Below, in pieces: positions 1 through 8,570 of a DNA stretch of 64,000 bases. Made by a program: the position numbers and the translations under genes. The stretch lies in assembly GCF_007994075.1 (NCBI RefSeq), contig NZ_VIWU01000001.1:8618001-8682000 (forward strand), read 5' to 3'. The notes below the pieces were generated by a model. That model was not told the DNA's origin. It saw only the letters and a list, made by a program, of their open reading frames with translations, and made no database searches. Each line of letters begins with the position of its first letter. The stretch's first letter is position 1. Source of the DNA: Pseudonocardia hierapolitana (GTDB taxonomy: Bacteria > Actinomycetota > Actinomycetes > Mycobacteriales > Pseudonocardiaceae).

Positions 1-500
1 CGTGCGACGGCGAGGGCCGCCCGGCCCACGCCGCCCAGCGGGCCGGTGACGAGCACCGTGCGCCCGGCGGCGGGGCCGCTCGCGAACACGGCGCGGTGAC
101 CGGTGATGCCGGGGATGCCGACCACGGCGGCCTGCTCCCACCCCACGCCGTCCGGGAGCCGCACCGCATGCCCGGCGGGCACGACCGTGTACTCGGCGGC
201 GGTGCCGAACGGGCGGTAGGACTGCGCGAGGTAGACCCAGACGGGTTCGCCGACGCGCGCGGGGTCGACGCCGGGCCCGACGGCGTCGACGGTGCCCGCG
301 CCGTCGCCGTGCGGGATCACTCGGGGGTAGGTCATGGTCGAACCCCAGTAGCCGCGCCGCTTGCCGACGTCGCCGACGTGCACGCCGGACACCGCGACCC
401 GCACCCGGACCTCGCCGGGGCCGGGCTCGGGCGTCGGCACCTCGCCCACCCGCACGACCTCGTGCGCGGGACCCTGCTCCTCGTAGTAGGCGGCGCGCAT
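1..500 (-). CDS. MDR-family dehydrogenase / quinone oxidoreductase, C-terminus beyond window
   Basis: The gene reads leftwards from an ATG at 498-500 and leaves the window at position 1, so only about 166 N-terminal residues are present. The protein begins MRAAYYEEQGPAHEVVRVGE and has the GroES-like N-terminal fold of medium-chain dehydrogenases. The nucleotide-binding motif (GPLGGVGRAALAVA) lies near the window edge. There is no catalytic zinc cysteine at the usual place, which points to an NADPH:quinone oxidoreductase-like enzyme. Its ATG overlaps the stop of the upstream transporter gene (TGATG), so it is the third gene of the operon that starts at 2468. The substrate is unknown. Confidence 0.8.
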   Translation of the reverse strand, partial: MRAAYYEEQGPAHEVVRVGEVPTPEPGPGEVRVRVAVSGVHVGDVGKRRGYWGSTMTYPRVIPHGDGAGTVDAVGPGVDPARVGEPVWVYLAQSYRPFGTAAEYTVVPAGHAVRLPDGVGWEQAAVVGIPGITGHRAVFASGPAAGRTVLVTGPLGGVGRAALAVA

Positions 501-1536
501 CAGCGACCCGCCTCCTCGAGGGCCCGGCCGGCCGGGGGCGCGGCCACCGGCACCGCGCGGGGGTTCGGCGGGAACAGCGTGCCCGCCACGAGCGCCACGA
601 CCGAGCGCACGGCGATCGCGCCGACCAGGACCGTGACGGCAGCCAGTACGACCCACGACCACACGACGTGACCGGGCGGGGTGGTCGTGACCAGCCAGTG
701 CAGCGCGACCGACGCCACGGCCGCCCAGGCGAACGTGAACGCCCAGAATCCGATCGAGAACCTCAGCCGGAGGAAGACGGGCAGCAGCCGCAGCTGGGCG
801 AGGGCCATCAGCACGCCGTAGCCGGCCAGGAACTGCGCGACCGCGTCGACGGCGCCGCCGTGCAGCGCGAACCAGGCCGGACGGCGCCGCCGTGCAGCGC
901 GAACCAGGCCAGGCTCGCCACGGCGGCGGGGGCGACCTCGATCGCGAGCGTGGGCGCGAGCGCCGCCGGGAGCGCCGGGCGGAAGAACAGCCGGGCCAGG
1001 ATGATCGACCCGAGCACGAGCCAGCAGACCGTGCCGTAACCGAGCATCACTCGGCCCAGCGCGGGCTGCCCCACCTCGGCGGCGCTCGTGGCGGCGACCA
1101 GCCCGCCGGCGACGGTCGGCAGGAAGTAGCCGGGGTGCACCTGGTCGAGCGCGTACTCGCCGTAGATCATCTGCCCGGTGAACCACGCCCCGTGGAGCAC
1201 GGTGAGGACGATGAACAGGTCCGTCAGCACGGCACCGGCCGTGGGGGCGAGCGGGGCGAGCCCGGCCGAGGCCAGGATCATCGGCGTGATCAAGGCGAGC
1301 GACAGGAACGGCGACAGGACCGGGTGGGTCAGGTCGGCGCGGAGCGATCCGGCGGGCCCGAGCGCCCAGCCGAGGTAGCCGGCGAGCACGGCCAGCCAGG
1401 TGACCGCGGCGACGGCCAGCAACGCCTGCCCGATCCACGCCGGCGCGAGCCCCGCCTCGGCCGCCACCGACCAGGTGCCCGCCAGCCCGCACAGCCCGAA
1501 CGCCGCGCCGAAGGTGTTGGGGGGTATCCGGACCAT
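500..1536 (-). pseudogene. TDT/SLAC1-family (tellurite resistance/dicarboxylate) transporter, frameshifted
   Basis: The first part starts MVRIPPNTFGAAFGLCGLAG and is a run of hydrophobic helices typical of the TDT/SLAC1 fold (TehA, Mae1, plant anion channels), usually about ten membrane segments. A 32-bp direct duplication at 849-912 shifts the frame just after WFALHGGAV. The remaining helices (AQFLAGYGVLMALAQLRLL and on) continue in another frame to the stop at 500. Removing one repeat copy restores 334 codons. The start overlaps the stop of the LLM gene and the stop overlaps the next start (both TGATG), so the gene was built for coupled translation. It is either a recent pseudogene or a phase-variable copy; a sequencing error is less likely given the exact duplication. 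Confidence 0.85.
849..912. repeat. 32-bp tandem duplication inside the transporter gene
   Basis: Units start at 849 and 881 with a period of 32 bp; the first 30 bases are identical. Because 32 is not a multiple of three, the duplication causes the frameshift in the TDT transporter. Confidence 0.95.
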
Positions 1537-2468
1537 CACTCCCCCGCGGTCCGCAGTGCCGCGGCACGTCCCGGCCCCACGCGCTCCCGGACGGCGGGCG
1601 CGACCTCCTCGGCGAAGAGCCGGATCTGCCGCTCGTCGGCCCCTTGCGGCCACAGCACGAACGTCGTGAACGGCTGCTCGGTGGCCAGCCGGGTCACCAG
1701 CTCGACCCAGCCCGCGACGTCGGCGCGGACCGGATCGTCGCCCGACCGCCCGAGCGGCCCGCTCGCCACCGCCCCCACCTCGACGGTTCCGACGAGCTGT
1801 GCGATCCGCCGGACGTCCGCGGGATCCCGGCCGGCCTCGCGCGCCGCCCGGTCCAGTGCCTCGTTGCTCCCGGCCCACCGCTCGTAGGGCAGGTACGACG
1901 GGATCGGAGCCGCCCAGCCGTCGGCGAGCCGTCCGGTCAACGCGAGGCTGCGCGGGCCCTGTGCCCCGACCCAGATCTCCACGCCGTCGGGCCCCGGCTC
2001 CTGACCGCCGACCCCGTGCACCCGGTAGAACTCGCCGTCGTGGTCGACGCGTGTGTCGGCGCGCCACAGCCCGCGCACGATCGAGACCGCCTCCTCCAGC
2101 GCGCGCAGCGCCTCGGGCGGGGTGCGCCGGGCCGCACCCATGGACTCGATCGCGTCCCAGTAGCCGCCCGCGCCGAGGCCGAGCTGGAAACGACCCCCGG
2201 ACACCCGGCTCAGCGCGCTCGCCGTCCGGGCAAGCACGGCGGGCGGGCGGAGCGGCAGGTTGGCCACATCCGGGAACACCTGGATGCGCTCAGTGCGGGC
2301 GAGCAGGTCGCCCATGACGACGAACGCGTCGAGGTAGCGCGCCACGTAGGGGTGGTCCTGGACGCCGATGTACTCCAGGCCCGCCTGCTCGGCCACCGCC
2401 GCCAACCGGCGGGTCGCGTCGAGATCGCGGGTGGGGACCAAGGAGACGCCGAACCGCAGGTCTGTCAC
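1536..2468 (-). CDS. LLM-class flavin-dependent oxidoreductase
   Basis: A 310-residue luciferase-like monooxygenase. The N-terminus (MTDLRFGVSLVPTRDLDATR) and the blocks QLGLGAGGYWDAIESMG and IWVGAQGPRSLALTGRLADGW are typical of the F420- or FMN-dependent bacterial luciferase fold, with the cofactor-binding glycines of the TIM barrel. It is the first gene of a three-gene operon with the broken transporter and an MDR dehydrogenase, and diverges from a BBE-type FAD oxidoreductase. The CTATATG motifs upstream suggest control by the TetR regulator at 4243. The substrate is not evident; oxidation of a small organic compound is the likely role. Confidence 0.88.
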   Translation of the reverse strand: MTDLRFGVSLVPTRDLDATRRLAAVAEQAGLEYIGVQDHPYVARYLDAFVVMGDLLARTERIQVFPDVANLPLRPPAVLARTASALSRVSGGRFQLGLGAGGYWDAIESMGAARRTPPEALRALEEAVSIVRGLWRADTRVDHDGEFYRVHGVGGQEPGPDGVEIWVGAQGPRSLALTGRLADGWAAPIPSYLPYERWAGSNEALDRAAREAGRDPADVRRIAQLVGTVEVGAVASGPLGRSGDDPVRADVAGWVELVTRLATEQPFTTFVLWPQGADERQIRLFAEEVAPAVRERVGPGRAAALRTAGE

Positions 2469-2792
2469 GGGGTTCTCCTCCTCACGAGGCCGGACGGGCG
2501 CGTGGGCCGCGCCGACTCGGACAACTCGTCACCATATAGGACTATCAAGTTAGGTGACTATATGCAAGCCGCCCCGGGCCGACTGAGCACCCGCGACCTC
2601 ACAGGCCCGATCAGGCTTGTCGGTACGGTGCTACCGTACTGTCGTACCGATCTGGCCGATGAGCCAGGCCGGCAGCCCGGCCCGCACGCCCCCCGCCACA
2701 CCCGCACGTCCGGCGGTGACGCCCCCGATGCCGCTCGCGGTCGACAGCACCGGCCCGCGCCCGCACCGCCGGACGACCAGAAAGGCGCCGAC
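2469..2792. promoter_or_regulatory. Divergent promoter region with two candidate operators
   Basis: This 324-bp gap between divergent oxidoreductase genes contains no convincing gene. It holds an AT-rich segment at 2529-2565, unusual for this genome, with CATATAG at 2533-2539 and its reverse complement CTATATG at 2558-2564. A second element is a perfect inverted repeat, GTACGGT at 2623-2629 and ACCGTAC at 2633-2639, three bases apart. The motif CTATATGGTG occurs again just before the TetR gene (4228-4237), which suggests shared autoregulated control. The regulator assignment is an inference. Confidence 0.55.
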
Positions 2793-4181
2793 ATGCTCCC
2801 GCCTCCCGCGTCCTCCTCACTCGGGTCCGTCAGCGGGCCCGTCCTCTTCCCCGGCGACGACGGTTTCGCCGACGAGGCGTCCGTGTTCAACACCTCCGTC
2901 GCCCACCGCCCGCACGTGATCGTCGGCGCCACCGGCATGGCCGACGTCCGGGCGGCCGTGCGCTTCGCCGCCGACCACGACCTCCCCGTCGCGGTCCTCA
3001 ACACCGGCCACGGCCCCTCCGTACCTGCGGCCGGGAACGCCGTCATGATCACCACCCGCCGCATGGCCGGGGTGCGCATCGACGGCGCGACGAGGACGGC
3101 CCGCGTCGAGGCGGGCGCCCGCTGGGGGCAGGTGGTGGAGGAGGCCGCGAAGGCCGGGCTCGCACCGCTCGCCGGTTCTTCACCAGGGGTCGGCGTCGTC
3201 GGGTACACGCTCGGCGGCGGGGTCGGCGTGGCACTCGCCCGGGCGTTCGGCTACGCGGCCGACCACGTGCGGGAGATCGAGGTCGTCACCGCGGACGGCG
3301 AGCACCGCCGGGTCACGGCGGAGGCCGACGCGGACCTGTTCTTCGCCCTCCGCGGCGGCAAGGGGAACTTCGGCGTCGTCACCGCGATGGAGTTCGACCT
3401 GTTCCCCGTCACGGAGGTCTACGCGGGCGCGTTGCATTTCTCGGGCGCCGACGCGCGGACCGTGCTGGAGGCCTACGAGCAGTTCACCGCGATGGCGCCG
3501 GACGAACTCACCTCGTCGATCGTGTTCCTGCGCGCACCCGATCTGCCCTTCGTGCCCGAATTCATGCGGGGCCGGCTCACCGCATCCATCAGGATCTCCC
3601 TCCTGGGCCCGGCGGACGAGGGCGAGGAACTGATCGCGCCGTTGCGGGCGGCTGCACCCGTTCTCGCCGACACGGTGGCCACCATTCCGCACGCGCAGAT
3701 CGCCTCGATCACCAACGACCCGAGCGAACCGGCCGCCGCCGTGGAGCATTTCGCCGTGCTCGACGAATTGTCGCCGTCGGCGGTGGACGCGATCCTCGAC
3801 GCCACCGAATCGGATTCCGGCTCCCCCGTCACCATGGTCAACCTGACCCACCTCGGCGGCGCGCTCGGGCGGGCGCCGGAGGTGGCGAACGCAGTGGGAC
3901 GGCGTGACGCCGCGTTCGCCCTCTTCGCGTTCACTGTGGTGCCGCCCGGCCAGGTGGGCCTGAGCGCCGGCACCGACGAGGGCCTGGAACTGGTGCGTCG
4001 GCTCACGCCTGCCGGGGGCGGCCGGAAGCACCCCGGCTACCTCTCACCGGCGGACGCCTCCGCCGAGAGCGTGCGCATGGCGTACGACGAGCCGACGTAC
4101 GCGCGCCTCCAGGCGGCGAAGACCGCCTACGACCCACACAACATGTTCCGCTGCAACCACAACATCCCGCCCCGCACGTAG
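2793..4181 (+). CDS. FAD-binding oxidoreductase, BBE family
   Basis: 462 residues starting at the ATG at 2793, preceded by AGAAAGG about eight bases upstream; the frame stays open far upstream but that part is antisense to the LLM gene. An FAD-binding type 4 (PCMH) domain covers roughly residues 30-210, with VLNTGHGPSVPAAG holding the likely FAD-linking His and the GGGVGVALARAFGYAADHV block. The C-terminus carries the berberine-bridge signature (YDPHNMFRCNHNIPP). Relatives oxidise sugars, aromatic alcohols or antibiotic intermediates with oxygen. It diverges from the LLM operon and precedes a TetR gene, forming a compact catabolic or detoxification locus. Confidence 0.9.
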   Translation: MLPPPASSSLGSVSGPVLFPGDDGFADEASVFNTSVAHRPHVIVGATGMADVRAAVRFAADHDLPVAVLNTGHGPSVPAAGNAVMITTRRMAGVRIDGATRTARVEAGARWGQVVEEAAKAGLAPLAGSSPGVGVVGYTLGGGVGVALARAFGYAADHVREIEVVTADGEHRRVTAEADADLFFALRGGKGNFGVVTAMEFDLFPVTEVYAGALHFSGADARTVLEAYEQFTAMAPDELTSSIVFLRAPDLPFVPEFMRGRLTASIRISLLGPADEGEELIAPLRAAAPVLADTVATIPHAQIASITNDPSEPAAAVEHFAVLDELSPSAVDAILDATESDSGSPVTMVNLTHLGGALGRAPEVANAVGRRDAAFALFAFTVVPPGQVGLSAGTDEGLELVRRLTPAGGGRKHPGYLSPADASAESVRMAYDEPTYARLQAAKTAYDPHNMFRCNHNIPPRT

Positions 4182-4227
4182 CCGCCGGGACCGGGTCATC
4201 CACCGGTTTGACCGGCATCCGGGCCGA

Positions 4228-4237
4228 CTATATGGTG
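4228..4237. promoter_or_regulatory. Candidate TetR operator copy at the regulator's own start
   Basis: CTATATGGTG at 4228-4237 lies six bases upstream of the GTG start of the TetR gene. The same ten bases occur on the opposite strand in the divergent promoter region (2530-2539). The position would let the protein block its own transcript. Confidence 0.45.
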
Positions 4238-4242
4238 CGGCC

Positions 4243-4875
4243 GTGCCCACTACGAATTCACCGACCACTCGCCGAAAGCGGCGGGCCGGTGGCGAGAAGC
4301 GGATTCTCGTCCTGGACACGGTGGCCGAGGTGCTCGCCGAACGCGGATACGAGAACACGCGATTCGCCGACGTTTCGGCGGCCAGTGGTGTGGCCATCAG
4401 CACGCTGCAGAACTACTTCGGTTCCCGCCTGGACATGGTCGTCGAGGCCATGGAACTGGCCACCATCCGGGAGGTGGACGCACTGGAATCGGTGGCCGCC
4501 GCCGAACACGATCCGTGGGTGCGGCTCGTCGCGATGGTCGACCGGAGCCTGGATAACCCGCCCCGTGCCCAGCGGATGCTCGTCGAGTTCTGGCGGTCCA
4601 CCATGCGCGACGACGAACTGCGCAGGTACGGCATCGAGATGTGGGAGCGCTATCGGGCACCCTTCCTGGCCGCGGTGGGCGAAGGCCGCGAGCAGGGCGC
4701 GTTCACGCCCACCGCGAGTCCCGACGACGTCGTGGACCTCGTGTTGTCCGCACTGGCCGGGGCCACCGTCTTCCGCGTCCTGCACCACCCCGCGCCGCCC
4801 CCCGGCGCCGGCTTCCGCGGCGTCCTGCTCGCCCAGCTCCGGTCGATGCTGGGACTCGGGGTTGCCGCCCGGTGA
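4243..4875 (+). CDS. TetR/AcrR-family transcriptional regulator
   Basis: 210 residues from a GTG start. The N-terminal helix-turn-helix is clear (VLAERGYENTRFADVSAASG then VAISTLQNYFGSRLDMV, residues about 25-65). The C-terminal ligand-binding half is helical and typical in length. It sits 61 bp after the FAD oxidoreductase in the same direction. An AT-rich motif just before its start is repeated in the promoter shared by the LLM operon and the FAD oxidoreductase, so it probably represses itself and both flanking transcription units and responds to a small molecule they process. Confidence 0.88.
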   Translation: MPTTNSPTTRRKRRAGGEKRILVLDTVAEVLAERGYENTRFADVSAASGVAISTLQNYFGSRLDMVVEAMELATIREVDALESVAAAEHDPWVRLVAMVDRSLDNPPRAQRMLVEFWRSTMRDDELRRYGIEMWERYRAPFLAAVGEGREQGAFTPTASPDDVVDLVLSALAGATVFRVLHHPAPPPGAGFRGVLLAQLRSMLGLGVAAR

Positions 4876-4994
4876 CCCGAATCAGCGGGCGGAACCGCGT
4901 GGGGCTGGCTCGGCCACCCCCACGAGCGGATGACCCGAACCTGCTAGGCGTGCGCAGCGCGCTCCGAACGGCGGGCGCCGGCAGCCCGCGATGC

Positions 4995-5290
4995 TCACCA
5001 AACCTGCGGCCGCAGGTGGGCGTCCACGGCGTAGCCGGTCACAATGCTGGTGCGGGTCGAGGCCGGCACCCAGATCAGCACTTCGACCGCGCGGCTGGCC
5101 TGCAGCGTGCGGGCGAACGCGGCGGCGAGCTGGGTCTTCCCGACCCGGCCCAGCCCGGACACCACCTGCTGCTGCGACAACACCGCCGAGCCGCCGGCCG
5201 CGGCCGGCAGCCGGTCGGCCACGTCGCGATGCTGGAAGCAGACCGCCGACGCCGGGATTGATCCGATCACCCGCACCGGCGGAGCCGGCG
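4995..5290 (-). pseudogene. NB-ARC/TPR regulator fragment
   Basis: On the minus strand the frame reads VIGSIPASAVCFQHRDVADR followed by a P-loop, SGLGRVGKTQLAAAFA (about 5113-5159), and VEVLIWVPASTRTSIVTGYA. This is the start of the NB-ARC domain found in actinobacterial NB-ARC/TPR proteins, where the P-loop is usually GLGGVGKTQLA. The frame stops after about 30 more residues where several hundred are expected, and no good start codon precedes it. It is a truncated remnant. Confidence 0.6.
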
Positions 5291-5809
5291 CCGCCGCGGA
5301 CGCCGCCGACCCACATCCAACGCATCCGCCACGCGCAGCGACCGGGCCACCGCCGCCGGCTCCGGGCGGCGAGCCCGCGGACTTGCTCACGTCACCCGTC
5401 TCGGCCGCGCTACAACCACCGGGCCCGAAGCGCGGGCGGATCCACGTATGTCCTCTGCACCACCGGCTGCAGGATCGGCGCCGCCCCCGGATACCCCCGC
5501 GTCCGCGGGGTCCGGCGCGTAGTCGCTCGCCGGACCGCCCACGACGTCCAACCCGGAGCGCGGTCGGGTCCGGCCACGCCTCGCCGACCTGTGCGGTGTC
5601 GGCACCGGATCGCCCGAATCCGCGGCGGCCGCGCGCTCGGCCACCCGCCGCAGTCGCAGCGGGCGCTGTCCTGCTCGCTGTTGCTCCGTCATCGGCCCAG
5701 CGTGCGCGCACCGGGGGCGCGGTCCCGCCCCGGTTACGGACGCGCTGGCATCGGGGTCGCTGTGACCTCCGGGCCCGGGTTCCGACCCCGGAACGCCTCA
5801 AGTCTCAGT

Positions 5810-5990
5810 TCAGCACGGAAGCAACGAGCCCGATCCGGAGCCGTCGCGCCGGACCGGGGCCGCCTCGAGCAGTTGGTCGCCGTGCTCCGTCCTCTCCACC
5901 TTCCGGCTCGCCGCGCGAAGAGCTCGACTCCGAGGTCCGCCTCGAGCCTGCGGATCTGCTGGCTCAGCGGCGCTGCGCCATGCGCAGAGA
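5810..5990 (-). pseudogene. LysR-type regulator fragment with frameshift
   Basis: One minus-strand frame reads APLSQQIRRLEADLGVELFA, the recognition helix and wing of a LysR-type DNA-binding domain. A neighbouring frame continues with KVERTEHGDQLLEAAPV, which is what normally follows, so a frame break lies between them near 5905-5920. Both the effector-binding domain and the first helix are missing. This is a decayed gene. Confidence 0.6.
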
Positions 5991-6994
5991 CCGGTCATGT
6001 CCCCGGTGGCGGTGTAAGTCCGTGGCCTCGACGGCGTGCCTGAGCAGGTAAGAGGGGCCACCACGTGAGTCGCTGCGTGAACCCGCCATGGAACACTTAG
6101 AGAGGTGCCACGCGATCGCGGTGCCCTGACGCACTCGCCCGTCTGGCGCTCCCAGCCCGCGACCTTCTGCATTCCCTGGTCGAGCTGCACGCCCCGCGTC
6201 ACCCGGGTGGCGACGATCTGCCAGTAGCTCATCTCCAGCAGTTGGAAGCGGAGCATGACCTCGCCGTAGGCGCCGAACAGGAGGAACCGCGAGACGCTGG
6301 CGTCAGGCCGAGCCATCGTCAGACACGCCGGGCGGCCTCGACCGTCGGGGGTACGTCGCACAACCGACTACCGACCGGAGGCACAACCCGCCTCACGGTC
6401 CCAGCAGCTCCGCACCGGTTGCGGTCTCCGCTCCGGCGCCGCCGGCGCCGGCTCAGCTCCCGCACCCGGTCGTCCGGCGGCCGGGCCGGACCGATTCCAC
6501 GTCGCGGTCGTCGAGCACGGCAGCCCGGGTGCCCCCATCCAGGCGCGCTGCGCGAGCCGCTGCACGGCGCCGTCGTCGTGGACCTCCATACCGACGAGGC
6601 CCTGCACGACGTGCTCGATCGCCGCCACGATCGTCCGGGCCGCGTCTGCGGCCACTCGCCCCGCATGACGTCCCGGCGTCCAACCCCAGCCGGGCGATCC
6701 GCTCGGCCAGCGACCCCGCGTGCACCCGCTCCAGGTGCTCCGCCTCAAACACCACGCGGGCGTACTCGCCGGTCTGCACCTTCGCCCGTGCTGCACCTCC
6801 GGCGCATCGAGCCGAGCGGCATGTTCTCCACCTACGTCGACTGCTTCGAGCGTGTCTGGGCCGACGCTGCGCCGATGAACAACCCTGCACGCGGGCGTAG
6901 CCACACTAAGTTTTGACGACGTGACAGATTCCGAGACCCGAAAGCAGCTGTGACTATTGTCGGGATCGGTCGATGCCGCACAAGCGCTGTGCCG

Positions 6995-7150
6995 ATACCG
7001 CCGCAGCTCGGAAGCACCCTCTCCAGCTTCGGGCCGATTCTCGCCGCGGTCCTCGTCACCTCCACCGACAGCGTCTGGCCCGTCGCCGCCCTCGCCGTCG
7101 TGGCCGCCGCAGCCGCCGCGTGGGCCGTCTCCCGCCCTGACGCCCGATAG
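6995..7150 (+). pseudogene. Possible C-terminal tail of an MFS transporter
   Basis: The frame ending at 7150 carries a Pro/Gly turn followed by two hydrophobic stretches (LSSFGPILAAVL and PVAALAVVAAAAAAWAV) and a short basic end. This resembles the last two membrane helices of metabolite:H+ symporters of the major facilitator superfamily. There is no upstream transporter sequence. The match rests on pattern only. Confidence 0.3.
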
Positions 7151-7161
7151 CATCCGCGGAC

Positions 7162-8100
7162 GTGACGGCCGGCGCAGACGAAGAGCTCATCACGTCCGAT
7201 GCGGTCCGAAGCGCGCTGGCCGAAGCCTGCCCCGGCGTCCGGGTGGGGACGCTCCGGCGGCTCGACGCCGGATACACCAGCAGGCAGTGGGTTGCCGACA
7301 CGGACGAGGGCCCGCTACTGGTCAAGGCACCCGTGCGGGACACCGACCCCGAGCACCTCCGACGGTTGATCGCCACCACCCGTCGTGCGGGTGAGGGCGG
7401 CGTGCCCGTGGTGCGGTTCCGCGCCTTCGTGCCGAGGAGCAGGGCGCTCGAGCGCCCGGTGCTCGTGCAGGAGTACCAGCGGGGCACCCCTGCCGATGAG
7501 GCATGGGAGTCGATGGATCCCGCCGGGCGGACGAGGTTCGCCGAGGACCTCGGCCAGGTCGTGGGCCGAGTCCACTCCTGCGCCGGCCCGTGGTTCGGTG
7601 ACGTGCTCGGCACCGAGAAGTACCCGGACCGGACGAGCTTCCTGCGCGCCCTGGTGGACTCCCGGCTGGCCGAGGCCCCGGAGGACCTCACCTCGGCCGG
7701 TCGGGCCGGCCTGTCGGCAGCGATCCACGGGGCCATCGACGCCCTGCCCGCGGACGACAGCCCTTCACTGACCCACGGCGACCTGTGGCGCCAGAACGTC
7801 ATCCTCCGCGACCGAAGGATCGCGTGCCTGCTCGACTTCGAGCACGGCCGCTACGCGGACCGCTTCCTCGACTTCGGCAAGCTCGACGAGCACGTCTTCG
7901 ACGCGTTCCCGGAGGGGAGAGCGGCGTTCCTCGACGCCTACGGCGCGGTCTGCCCGCTCCCGGACGACTGGGAGTCCCGGGTCCGCCTCGGCCACGCCAT
8001 CCACGCGTTGTCCATGAGCGTCTACTTCCTGCGGTGGACGCCGAAGTGGGCACCGCAGTACGTGCGGGAGTTGGAGCAGTGGCTGGCCACCCGGCCATGA
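7162..8100 (+). CDS. Aminoglycoside phosphotransferase / fructosamine kinase-like protein
   Basis: 312 residues from a GTG start. It has the small-molecule kinase fold: an N-terminal ATP-binding lobe (TSRQWVADTDEGPLLVKAPV, with the Lys of the VK pair), the catalytic loop SLTHGDLWRQNVIL (His205-Gly-Asp207) and the metal-binding Asp225 in CLLDFEHG. The HGDLWxxN form is shared with fructosamine kinases and some APH proteins. It starts right after the decayed region and is followed by an NTF2-like protein and an alpha/beta hydrolase. The acceptor is unknown; antibiotic inactivation is possible but not shown. Confidence 0.8.
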   Translation: MTAGADEELITSDAVRSALAEACPGVRVGTLRRLDAGYTSRQWVADTDEGPLLVKAPVRDTDPEHLRRLIATTRRAGEGGVPVVRFRAFVPRSRALERPVLVQEYQRGTPADEAWESMDPAGRTRFAEDLGQVVGRVHSCAGPWFGDVLGTEKYPDRTSFLRALVDSRLAEAPEDLTSAGRAGLSAAIHGAIDALPADDSPSLTHGDLWRQNVILRDRRIACLLDFEHGRYADRFLDFGKLDEHVFDAFPEGRAAFLDAYGAVCPLPDDWESRVRLGHAIHALSMSVYFLRWTPKWAPQYVRELEQWLATRP

Positions 8101-8155
8101 CCGCTCACCGGGAACCGCCTTGCGCGACGGCCCGGCCGCCTCGATGATCCGCGCG

Positions 8156-8566
8156 ATGACGCTCTCCCCTGACGACCGCGCGGCAATCGTCGAGCTGATC
8201 TCGCTCCACGGGCACGTCTTCGACGACGGCGACCTCGACCGGTTGGACGTCCTGTTCACCCCTTCGGTTGTCTACGACGTGTCGGAGCTCGGTGGTGGCG
8301 CTCTCCACGGCATCGACGCCATCCGCACCGCCGCGCTCGCGCTGGGCGACCACAACCCGGTCGGCCACCACGTCACCAACGTCGTCGTCACCGAGCACGG
8401 GGACGGCAGGGCCGGCGTCCGGTCGAAGGGCATCGGGGTGAACGCCGACGGGACCGTGGGAAGCGTCACGTACGAGGACACGGTCGTCGCCACGGAGGCG
8501 GGCTGGCGGATCGACCACCGCAGGGTCGTGCCCCGGCGCGTTCCGCTGAACGGTCGGCGAGCCTGA
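8156..8566 (+). CDS. NTF2-like (SnoaL-type) small protein
   Basis: About 136 residues from the ATG at 8156 (MTLSPDDRAAIVELISLHGH); the frame is open from a TTG at 8120, with another ATG at 8144, and no strong ribosome-binding site decides. The N-terminal helix, the VFDDGDLDRLDVLFTPSVVY segment and the C-terminal beta strands (VTYEDTVVATEAGWRIDHRR) are typical of the cone-shaped NTF2 fold used by polyketide cyclases, hydratases and many proteins of unknown function. It probably forms one transcript with the kinase before it and the hydrolase five bases after it. Confidence 0.75.
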   Translation: MTLSPDDRAAIVELISLHGHVFDDGDLDRLDVLFTPSVVYDVSELGGGALHGIDAIRTAALALGDHNPVGHHVTNVVVTEHGDGRAGVRSKGIGVNADGTVGSVTYEDTVVATEAGWRIDHRRVVPRRVPLNGRRA

Positions 8567-8570
8567 TCCG

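Larger units (their letters stand above)
4876..7161. other. 2.3-kb region of decayed gene fragments
   Basis: No intact gene is visible here. All open frames are Arg/Pro/Gly-rich shadows typical of non-coding GC-rich DNA, but short stretches on both strands match known folds: an NB-ARC ATPase start (about 4995-5290, minus), a LysR helix-turn-helix with a frame break (about 5810-5990, minus), and a transporter-like hydrophobic tail (about 6995-7150, plus). Two further protein-like islands are RFLLFGAYGEVMLRFQLLEM (minus, about 6265-6325) and YARVVFEAEHLERVHAGSLA (minus, about 6690-6765); I cannot name their families. Confidence 0.6.

Noticed and set aside
1644..2792. N-terminal extension of the FAD oxidoreductase
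   Set aside because: The frame is open upstream only because it is antisense to the LLM gene. The ATG at 2793 has a ribosome-binding site and fits the family.
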